Source: an uncultured Lachnospiraceae bacterium
Lineage (GTDB): Bacteria; Bacillota; Clostridia; Lachnospirales; Lachnospiraceae
NCBI GenBank assembly: GCA_934309145.1
Contig: CAKRCW010000004.1
Location: 1 to 64,000, forward strand
Direction of reading: 5' to 3'
DNA length: 64,000 nucleotides
Of this stretch, positions 58,072-64,000 are shown one piece after another. Position numbers and translations under genes: made by a program. Position 1 is the stretch's first letter. Each line of letters opens with the position of its first letter. The notes beneath the pieces are model-generated. The model ran no database searches. It was not told the DNA's origin and was given only the letters and a program-made list of their open reading frames with translations.

Positions 58072-58275
58072 ATGAGAGAAGGAATCCATCCAGATTACTA
58101 TCAGGCAAAGGTTGTTTGCAACTGTGGTAATGAGTTCGTAACAGGCTCAACAAAGGAAGATATTCACGTTGAGATTTGTTCAAAGTGTCATTCATTCTAC
58201 ACAGGTCAGCAGAAGGCAGCTAAGGCTCGTGGTAGAATTGATAAGTTCAATCGTAAGTATGGTGTTCAGGCATAA
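58072..58275 (+). CDS. rpmE: 50S ribosomal protein L31 (zinc-binding form)
   Basis: 67 residues. Sequence MREGIHPDYYQAKVVCNCGNEFVTGSTKE is the L31 start; the cysteines C-x-C and CSKC (EICSKCHSFYTGQQK) make the zinc-binding C+ form. ATG 58072 is preceded by AGAGGTG; a GTG at 58063 lies too near that site. Between rho and yqhQ-prmC-prfA, the usual order in Clostridia. Ends at a terminator. Confidence 0.95.
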   Translation: MREGIHPDYYQAKVVCNCGNEFVTGSTKEDIHVEICSKCHSFYTGQQKAAKARGRIDKFNRKYGVQA

Positions 58276-58295
58276 TTGCTTAATAGACACTTATA

Positions 58296-58328
58296 AGGCT
58301 TGTTACGCATGAGTAGCAAGCCTATTTT
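58296..58328 (+). terminator. Intrinsic terminator after rpmE
   Basis: Ten-pair stem GGCTTGTTAC (58297-58306) with GTAGCAAGCC (58313-58322), one T-G pair, loop GCATGA, followed by TATTTT. yqhQ begins 20 bases later, so some read-through is likely. Confidence 0.8.
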
Positions 58329-58347
58329 ACTATATAGGAGTTAGTAA

Positions 58348-59319
58348 GTGAGCAGAGTTAATATAGGTGGTCAGGCTGTTATTGAGGGTGTAATGATGAA
58401 ATACAAGAATCGTTATGCTGTAGCTGTGAGAAAGCCTGATAAGGAAATAGAAGTAAAACTTAATACATTTACACCAAAGACAGAAAAGCATATGATATGT
58501 GGACTTCCTATTATACGAGGTGTAATAAGCTTTGTTGAGTCGTTAGTAATTGGAGTAAAAACGCTTATGTATTCAGCGGAGTTTTATGATGATGAAGAGG
58601 ACGAGAAGGATAAAGAAAAGAAGCGAAAAAAAGCTGACAAGAAAAAGCCGGATAACAAAAAAACAGATAGTAAGTCAGATGGCAGCTTAGACGGGATTGA
58701 AATGTTTGGAACTGTTGCATTTTCAATTATTGTAGCTGTCGGATTATTTATGATTTTACCGGCATGGCTTATAGGTCTGCTCGATGGAGTTATTAAGAGC
58801 CATGTTGTTCTTGGATTACTTGAGGGAGTATTGAGACTTGCTATATTTTTGCTCTATGTGTACCTCATATCTAAGATGGAGGATATCAAGAGGACTTTTA
58901 TGTATCATGGAGCAGAGCATAAGACGATAAATTGTCTGGAGCATGGTGACGAGCTTACTGTAGAGAATGTTATGAAGCACAGCAGATTTCATAAGCGTTG
59001 TGGAACAAGCTTTCTGTTTATAGTAATGTTTGTGAGTATTTTAGTGTTCATGTGTATTACAGCAGAGCAGATGTGGCTTAAGCTATTGCTCAGAGTGCTT
59101 TTAGTTCCTGTCATAGCTGGAATATCGTATGAATTTATAAGGTATGCAGGTAACCATGATTCTGTAATTGCGAACACCTTAAGTAAACCGGGATTATGGG
59201 TTCAGAGGCTTACTACAAGCGAACCTACACCTGATATGGTAGAGGTAGCTATACGCTCTGTTGAGGCGGTGTTTGACTGGCGTGAGTATCTGGCAGAGCA
59301 AAATAAGGATAATGATTAG
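58348..59319 (+). CDS. DUF1385 (YqhQ-like) membrane protein
   Basis: 323 residues. YqhQ-type N-terminus GGQAVIEGVMMKYKNRYAVAVRKPDKEI; a charged Lys/Asp-rich segment near 83-115; four or so transmembrane helices; and the family core FMYHGAEHKTINCLEHGDELTVENV with later RFHKRCGTSFLF and GISYEFIRYAGNHDS. The role of the family is unsettled. GTG 58348 follows TAGGAG. Clustered with prmC and prfA as in many Firmicutes. Confidence 0.88.
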   Translation: MSRVNIGGQAVIEGVMMKYKNRYAVAVRKPDKEIEVKLNTFTPKTEKHMICGLPIIRGVISFVESLVIGVKTLMYSAEFYDDEEDEKDKEKKRKKADKKKPDNKKTDSKSDGSLDGIEMFGTVAFSIIVAVGLFMILPAWLIGLLDGVIKSHVVLGLLEGVLRLAIFLLYVYLISKMEDIKRTFMYHGAEHKTINCLEHGDELTVENVMKHSRFHKRCGTSFLFIVMFVSILVFMCITAEQMWLKLLLRVLLVPVIAGISYEFIRYAGNHDSVIANTLSKPGLWVQRLTTSEPTPDMVEVAIRSVEAVFDWREYLAEQNKDND

Positions 59320-59348
59320 TATATAAGATATATAATTGGAGCTTTGTT

Positions 59349-60197
59349 ATGAAATTAAGAGAGTGTATTCAATATGGACAACAGACGCTTAAGGAAGCAG
59401 GGATTGACACTTATGACAGTGATGTGCGTGTTCTTGCCATGTATGCGTTTGATTTGAGTTACACAGACCTCTTGATGAATATGTCTGCTGATATGCCTGA
59501 GAACAAAACCTTACGATTCAAGGAGTGTATCATACAGAGAAGCAGACGCTATCCGTGTCAGTATATTACAGGTTCGCAGGAATTCATGGGGTATAAATTC
59601 TATACCTCAGAGGGAGTTTTGATTCCAAGACCTGAAACCGAGCTTCTTGTGGAAAAGGCACTTGCTGTATCGGAGGATATGCCTGATGTAAGTTTATTAG
59701 ATGTATGCTGCGGAAGTGGGTGCATTGGGATAAGCTATGTGTTAGAGAGAAGGGCAAAGGGTAAGTCATGTAAGGTTACCTTACTTGATATATCGGATGA
59801 TGCAATAGCCCTAAGCAAAAAGAACAGCAGACTTAATGATATTGACTGTGATATAGTACAGTCAGATTTGTTTGAGAATATAGAAGAAAAATATGGTATT
59901 ATAGTATCTAACCCGCCATATATTAAGTCGGAGGATATACTCACACTTATGGATGATGTTCGTATGTATGAGCCTGTGCTTGCGCTTGATGGTGGCGAGG
60001 ACGGTCTTATATTTTATAAGAAAATAATAACAAAGGCGGGTGATTATCTCGATTATGGAGGATATCTTTTGTTTGAAATCGGGTATAATCAGTTTGAAGA
60101 TATACGGGGATTACTTGTAGATGCAGGTTATAGTGACATTGAATTAACTAAGGATTATGCAGGTCTTGACCGTATCATATCTGCGAGACTGATTTAG
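59349..60197 (+). CDS. prmC: Peptide chain release factor N5-glutamine methyltransferase
   Basis: 282 residues. Methylates the Gln of the GGQ motif in release factors with S-adenosylmethionine. The N-terminal helical domain binds the release factor; the methyltransferase domain has VSLLDVCCGSGCIGISYVL and the substrate-loop motif SNPPYIKSED. Start ATG 59349 follows ATTGGAGC. Its substrate RF1 is encoded next, 46 bases on. Confidence 0.94.
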   Translation: MKLRECIQYGQQTLKEAGIDTYDSDVRVLAMYAFDLSYTDLLMNMSADMPENKTLRFKECIIQRSRRYPCQYITGSQEFMGYKFYTSEGVLIPRPETELLVEKALAVSEDMPDVSLLDVCCGSGCIGISYVLERRAKGKSCKVTLLDISDDAIALSKKNSRLNDIDCDIVQSDLFENIEEKYGIIVSNPPYIKSEDILTLMDDVRMYEPVLALDGGEDGLIFYKKIITKAGDYLDYGGYLLFEIGYNQFEDIRGLLVDAGYSDIELTKDYAGLDRIISARLI

Positions 60198-60242
60198 CCT
60201 TATATGATAATGGTTTGGACTTATATATAGGAGGATATTAAT

Positions 60243-61319
60243 ATGTTTGATAAGTTGGAAGATCTTGTTGCAAGATTAGAGGAGCTTCAAAATGAGCTCA
60301 GTGATCCTAGTGTTGCATCAAATCCGGAGAGATTTCGTAATTTGATGAAGGAGCAGGCTAACCTTGCACCTATAGTTGAAAAATATCAGGAATATAAGGA
60401 AGCCAAGCAGACTATAGATGACAGTCTGATGATGCTTGACGAGGAAAATGACGAGGAAATGAGAGAGATGCTTAAGGAAGAGCTCTCAGATGCAAAGGCT
60501 AAGGTTGAGGAATGTGAGCAGGCACTTAAGATATTGCTTTTACCTAAAGATCCTAATGATGACAGAAATGTTATCGTGGAGATTAGAGCGGGTGCAGGTG
60601 GAGATGAGGCAGCTCTTTTTGCTGCTGAGTTATATCGTATGTATGTGCATTACGTTGAGAGCAGACGTTGGAAGGCTGAGCTGATGGAGGTTGAGGAAAT
60701 CGGTATCGGTGGTATGAAGTCTGTTACATTTATGGTAACAGGTAATGGAGCTTACTCTGTACTTAAGTATGAGAGTGGAGTTCATCGTGTTCAGCGTGTT
60801 CCTGAGACAGAGTCGGGCGGACGTATTCATACATCTACAGCCAGCGTTGCTGTGCTTCCTGAGGCTGATGAGATGGACGAGATTGAGATTCCTGAGAAGG
60901 ATATCAGAATAGATGTTATGCGTGCGTCAGGTAACGGTGGACAGTGTGTCAACACAACAGATTCAGCGGTAAGACTTACTCACTATCCTACAGGAATAGT
61001 TGTTTATAGCCAGACAGAGAAATCACAGTTGCAGAACAAGGCAAAGGCTTTTGCGTTGCTTCGTGCAAAGCTTCTTGATATTGAGATGCAGAAGAGACAC
61101 GATGCAGAGGCGGATTTAAGAAAGAGTCAGGTTGGTACAGGTGACCGTTCCGAGAAGATAAGAACATATAACTTCCCTCAGGGACGTGTAACTGACCACA
61201 GAATTGGACTTACATTATACAAGCTTGATAAGATAATGAACGGTGATATACAGGAGATAATAGACGCCTGTATAGCAGCGGATCAGGCAGCAAAGCTTGC
61301 TAAGATGAATGAAGAGTAG
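60243..61319 (+). CDS. prfA: Peptide chain release factor 1
   Basis: 358 residues, normal length. Recognises UAA and UAG and triggers peptide release. The catalytic Gly232-Gly233-Gln234 is in ASGNGGQCVNTTDSAVRL; Gln234 is the PrmC methylation site. The domain-2 segment GVHRVQRVPETESGGRIHTSTA is present. AGGAGG lies 8 bases before ATG 60243. Ends at a strong terminator. Confidence 0.96.
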   Translation: MFDKLEDLVARLEELQNELSDPSVASNPERFRNLMKEQANLAPIVEKYQEYKEAKQTIDDSLMMLDEENDEEMREMLKEELSDAKAKVEECEQALKILLLPKDPNDDRNVIVEIRAGAGGDEAALFAAELYRMYVHYVESRRWKAELMEVEEIGIGGMKSVTFMVTGNGAYSVLKYESGVHRVQRVPETESGGRIHTSTASVAVLPEADEMDEIEIPEKDIRIDVMRASGNGGQCVNTTDSAVRLTHYPTGIVVYSQTEKSQLQNKAKAFALLRAKLLDIEMQKRHDAEADLRKSQVGTGDRSEKIRTYNFPQGRVTDHRIGLTLYKLDKIMNGDIQEIIDACIAADQAAKLAKMNEE

Positions 61320-61338
61320 AATGATTGAGTAAATTATG

Positions 61339-61376
61339 AAAAAGACGGATTTGTGAAAGAACAAACCGTCTTTTTT
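61339..61376 (+). terminator. Intrinsic terminator after prfA
   Basis: Stem AAGACGG-A-TTTGT with ACAAACCGTCTT (one bulged A at 61349), loop GAAAGA, followed by a T-run from 61371. Marks the end of the rpmE-prfA block; a new promoter begins 22 bases further. Confidence 0.92.
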
Positions 61377-61397
61377 GATTTATATAGTAAAATATTA

Positions 61398-61426
61398 TTG
61401 ACTGAGATAAAAAGATGCTATATACT
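61398..61426 (+). promoter_or_regulatory. Promoter of the FtsX-like permease module
   Basis: TTGACT (61398-61403) and TATACT (61421-61426) with a 17-base spacer. The start near 61433 leaves a leader of about 175 bases before ATG 61609. It shows that the module is a separate unit from prfA. Confidence 0.75.
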
Positions 61427-61463
61427 TTTGCTAATTGGATTTATAGCCTATGCCGACAGTCAT

Positions 61464-61604
61464 ATGGAACACCATTCATATAGTATATATGATTTAACAT
61501 GTTATATAAACTATGGTACACAGACACGACATGTAGCTGTTAATAGCCAAGGTGAGTATTTAGATGGTTATGCTAATATTTTAAGATTGTATCGTGGAAG
61601 ATAA
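61464..61604 (+). CDS. Possible 46-residue leader ORF (doubtful)
   Basis: An in-frame ATG within the leader would give a 46-residue Tyr-rich peptide (MEHHSYSIYDLTCYINYG...). There is no good ribosome binding site, and the frame extends back through the promoter and the prfA terminator without meaning. It ends 4 bases before ATG 61609, which could couple translation. I list it only as a possibility. Confidence 0.2.
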   Translation: MEHHSYSIYDLTCYINYGTQTRHVAVNSQGEYLDGYANILRLYRGR

Positions 61605-61608
61605 TGCT

Positions 61609-62136
61609 ATGAAAATACGGATAATGAGAAGTGCATTTATATTTATTGGATTTATTATAATATGCGTTGTGACGTTATTAATCATTAAAAATTCTGCCTG
61701 GGCAGGTAAAAAATGTGAGAATAGCGGCGGATATTCAGAGTTTGACTTTAAATTCGGTGAAAGTGTTTTGGATGATGATGGAAACAGTTTTATGCAATCA
61801 AATTATACGGGTGGATATATTGATAAAAGCAGTATAATCGAGATTAGTGTGGATTGCAGCAGTTTGACAGAGGGAAGTATTAAGCTTGTTATTGCAAGAA
61901 TTCCAAGTGAAGAAGCCTTTGGCACAGATATAATAAAAGAGGGGGCTTACTCTGTAATTAATGAATATGATATACCAGATGTTGGTAAGTATAACTTCAT
62001 GTCTGATAATATACCTGGTGGATGGTACATATTTTTTGTACGTTCAGATGATAATGTAGACAAAGCGGAAGGAACTATACGAATAAGTGACTATCGCAAT
62101 AACTGGGATAATCTAATGCACAAACTAGGAATATAA
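61609..62136 (+). CDS. Exported or membrane-anchored protein of unknown function
   Basis: 175 residues. One hydrophobic helix near the N-terminus (SAFIFIGFIIICVVTLLIIK), then an extracytoplasmic domain with alternating beta strands and acidic loops (SIIEISVDCSSLTEGSIKLVIA). No lipobox. GTGGAAGA lies upstream of ATG 61609; a GTG at 61594 is a poorer choice. First certain gene of the permease module. Possibly a substrate-handling or accessory subunit of the two permeases that follow. Confidence 0.72.
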   Translation: MKIRIMRSAFIFIGFIIICVVTLLIIKNSAWAGKKCENSGGYSEFDFKFGESVLDDDGNSFMQSNYTGGYIDKSSIIEISVDCSSLTEGSIKLVIARIPSEEAFGTDIIKEGAYSVINEYDIPDVGKYNFMSDNIPGGWYIFFVRSDDNVDKAEGTIRISDYRNNWDNLMHKLGI

Positions 62137-62160
62137 ACAGGTCTATGAGGAGATATAAAT

Positions 62161-63342
62161 ATGATAAGTTTATTAAAAAATAAAGTAGAAATAGCATGCC
62201 TGTTTATAGGATTAGTTATAGCTTCTATTGTATTTCATTACAGCATGGGAGTGTCAATAAATAAGGAGCTTGAACAAGATGATATTATAAAAAACTCATA
62301 TGAGTATGGTGCCAATATCACCATAACCCCTTTATTAAATCTGGAAAATAATAAAGGAAAAATCATCGATGATATAGTTGAATTTGAAAATAACATAAAA
62401 ACTATAGATGACTGCTATATATATTTTCCTGACATTATAGCATATATAGATGATAATTATACACAGTCAATGACGGATATATATGTGTGTGGAAATATGC
62501 CTAAATATAAAATTGTAAGCGGCAGATATCCAGACGAGGAGATGCTAAAATCCGGAAACAGATACGTAGTTCTTGGCGTTTATAAAAAGAGCCTGACATA
62601 TAACAGGGATGGAAGGGATTATATTACTATCGAGGGTGAGGAGTATGAGGTATGTGGATATGTGAGTGCTGATAATTCTAGAATACTTGATAATAAAGTA
62701 ATATTATTTGCAGGAAATATGGGAGAGAATATGCTGGACTGTATGTATTATCAGTATATAAGTGGGAGTGTATTTTTGTCTTATAGTTCTGATACATATT
62801 TCAATATATATAATGATATCAAATCACATATAAAACAAACGTCTCTGAGCTATGACGAGCAGGCGTTTACTATAACTGCTTTGAATGAGCGGATGCAGCT
62901 TAGACTGTCTGATGGTTCATATTCTGGTAGTTTTTCTACGGCTGTTGGAACGGGTGAATATAATTTATTTGCAAAATTTATATATATATTCTGTATTTTT
63001 CTTGTAATCTTTGTTCTTGAATTCTGGATGCTTAAAAGAAAAAATGAGTTTGTTATAAGAAAAATATGTGGCTATTCAAATACGAAGATTTTTATAATGA
63101 TAGTAAAAGAAATATTTATAGTAATGTTTATATCACTTGTAATATCTGAAGCCATAATGTATATGTTTGATTTTTGGGAAAATGGAATATCAGTGTTTTA
63201 TTCAAAACAGGTATATTACAGGTTTGTTTCTGCTGTTGTATATGTTAGTATATCTATGGTACTAACCTGTATTTATCCGTTTATAGAACTATGTATAAAA
63301 AAGCCGATTAATCTTCTTAAATGTAAAAAAGATATCTATTAA
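62161..63342 (+). CDS. FtsX-like ABC transporter permease
   Basis: 393 residues. One N-terminal helix (ACLFIGLVIASIVFHYSMGV), a large extracytoplasmic domain of about 230 residues, then three C-terminal helices (FIYIFCIFLVIFVLEFWML, FIMIVKEIFIVMFISLVIS, FVSAVVYVSISMVLTCIYPF), the MacB/FtsX layout. The cytosolic loop RKICGYSNTKIFIMIVKE is the coupling-helix region that contacts the ATPase. AGGAGAT precedes ATG 62161. No ATPase is in the window. Sixteen bases before the next permease. Confidence 0.78.
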   Translation: MISLLKNKVEIACLFIGLVIASIVFHYSMGVSINKELEQDDIIKNSYEYGANITITPLLNLENNKGKIIDDIVEFENNIKTIDDCYIYFPDIIAYIDDNYTQSMTDIYVCGNMPKYKIVSGRYPDEEMLKSGNRYVVLGVYKKSLTYNRDGRDYITIEGEEYEVCGYVSADNSRILDNKVILFAGNMGENMLDCMYYQYISGSVFLSYSSDTYFNIYNDIKSHIKQTSLSYDEQAFTITALNERMQLRLSDGSYSGSFSTAVGTGEYNLFAKFIYIFCIFLVIFVLEFWMLKRKNEFVIRKICGYSNTKIFIMIVKEIFIVMFISLVISEAIMYMFDFWENGISVFYSKQVYYRFVSAVVYVSISMVLTCIYPFIELCIKKPINLLKCKKDIY

Positions 63343-63357
63343 AGCCGGAGGTATGTG

Positions 63358-64000
63358 ATGGTATTTTGGTATTCAATATGTCAGTTATATAAAAAACGTA
63401 AAATCACAATATTAACTATTGTTATGTCTGCTATGGGATTTGCTGTAATTTATTATGCAATGATTAATTATGCATTTTACCAATATCCTAAGAAACAGGC
63501 TGAAAAACTGGTATCATATGATATACAGAATGTTTATATGCTGGCATATCAGGTATTGTATGTTCCGATAGGAAATGAAGAATTACAGCATATACTCAGT
63601 TTTGATCATTCATTGGATAACGTAGAGGATGTAATGTCACATGGTATGTTTTTTTTGGAAAATAGTTATGATGTAGGGGAAAATAAATTTTATATGCAAA
63701 AGTCAATAAGCTCGCTATGTAATTTATATAATACAGATGGAATAATGATAGATTATGATGTAAATAAATCAGAGTACGGCTTTGCTGTTGCGGGATATAA
63801 TTATGCAATGGAGTATCCTGTTGGGAGCGTATATGAAGATGACTATGGCATCAAATATGTGATAACAGACCATTTGAAAAAAAACAGTCACTATATTCCT
63901 GATGATAACATAGGAAATGCTGGTATTAATTTAGATGATGTGATTATTCTTGACTATGATTATGCGTTATCACAGAATATAACATTGCTATACAATGGAC
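63358..64000 (+). CDS. FtsX-like permease, N-terminal part (runs off the window)
   Basis: The frame from ATG 63358 stays open to the last base, 214 codons. It begins with a cytosolic basic segment and a hydrophobic helix (ITILTIVMSAMGFAVIYYAMINY), followed by an extracytoplasmic domain. Layout mirrors the preceding permease. CGGAGG lies 6 bases before the start. It is likely the second permease of one transporter; the ATPase gene should lie beyond the window. Confidence 0.7.
   Translation, partial: MVFWYSICQLYKKRKITILTIVMSAMGFAVIYYAMINYAFYQYPKKQAEKLVSYDIQNVYMLAYQVLYVPIGNEELQHILSFDHSLDNVEDVMSHGMFFLENSYDVGENKFYMQKSISSLCNLYNTDGIMIDYDVNKSEYGFAVAGYNYAMEYPVGSVYEDDYGIKYVITDHLKKNSHYIPDDNIGNAGINLDDVIILDYDYALSQNITLLYNG

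Noticed and set aside
61353..61463. Upstream part of an 83-codon frame between prfA and the permease module
   Set aside because: It begins inside the prfA terminator and runs through the promoter at 61398-61426, so it cannot be translated from the module's own transcript.

Overview
The window is about 64 kb of low-GC, densely coding DNA from a Gram-positive anaerobe of the class Clostridia, most likely family Lachnospiraceae. This rests on the contiguous butyryl-CoA operon (thl-crt-hbd-bcd-etfB-etfA), an electron-bifurcating NfnAB pair, QueH, an alpha/beta-type small acid-soluble spore protein, DUF4364 and YqhQ-type proteins, surface proteins ending in PKTGD sorting signals, and AGGAGG-type ribosome binding sites. 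The genus cannot be fixed from sequence reading alone.

Layout. 1-0.5 kb: four tRNA genes on the minus strand (Pro, Gly, Arg, His) behind a near-consensus promoter. 0.8-2.5 kb: a HigBA-type toxin-antitoxin pair with a palindromic operator, then an AEC-family permease. 2.5-4.8 kb: tRNA-Val and tRNA-Met, then a secreted class-3 lipase with RTX-type repeats. 4.8-10.6 kb: a Gly/His-rich membrane protein, ispF, an acetyltransferase, nfnAB and a membrane protein. 10.7-15.3 kb: a large SpaA/VaFE-type adhesin and small membrane or unknown proteins. 15.5-23.2 kb: queH, carAB, an SprA-like putative metalloprotease, two tandem XRE regulators, thyA-folA. 23.3-32.8 kb: a YbjQ/zinc-ribbon protein, a TPR/acidic-repeat protein, a very long coiled-coil protein ending in a degenerate CbxX-like AAA+ domain, an MreB and a YgiQ-type radical SAM protein. 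32.9-39 kb: the butyryl-CoA operon. 39-43.4 kb: an accessory patch with an XRE regulator, a 24-bp perfect palindrome, a four-gene membrane/lipoprotein operon and a decayed nuclease/transposase remnant. 43.6-46 kb: YkgJ-type protein, mtnN-luxS. 46.3-51.9 kb: an 1885-residue wall-anchored protein. 52-61.3 kb: SASP, tig, clpX, ysxC, DUF4364, rho, rpmE, yqhQ, prmC, prfA. 61.4-64 kb: a new transcription unit with an exported protein and two FtsX-like permeases, the last one running off the window.

How the genes work together. thl-crt-hbd-bcd-etfBA converts acetyl-CoA to butyryl-CoA and, through Bcd-Etf, reduces ferredoxin. NfnAB can then exchange electrons between ferredoxin, NADH and NADPH. carAB and thyA-folA serve pyrimidine and folate metabolism; mtnN-luxS detoxify S-adenosylhomocysteine. 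The best candidate for an undescribed system is 23.3-30.9 kb, where a TPR/acidic scaffold-like protein and a coiled-coil protein with a degenerate AAA+ domain (nucleotide-binding residues apparently lost) sit directly upstream of an MreB that has no mreC or mreD beside it. A second candidate is the palindrome-controlled membrane operon at 39.1-42.5 kb. All functions are read from motifs and family knowledge; no database search was run.
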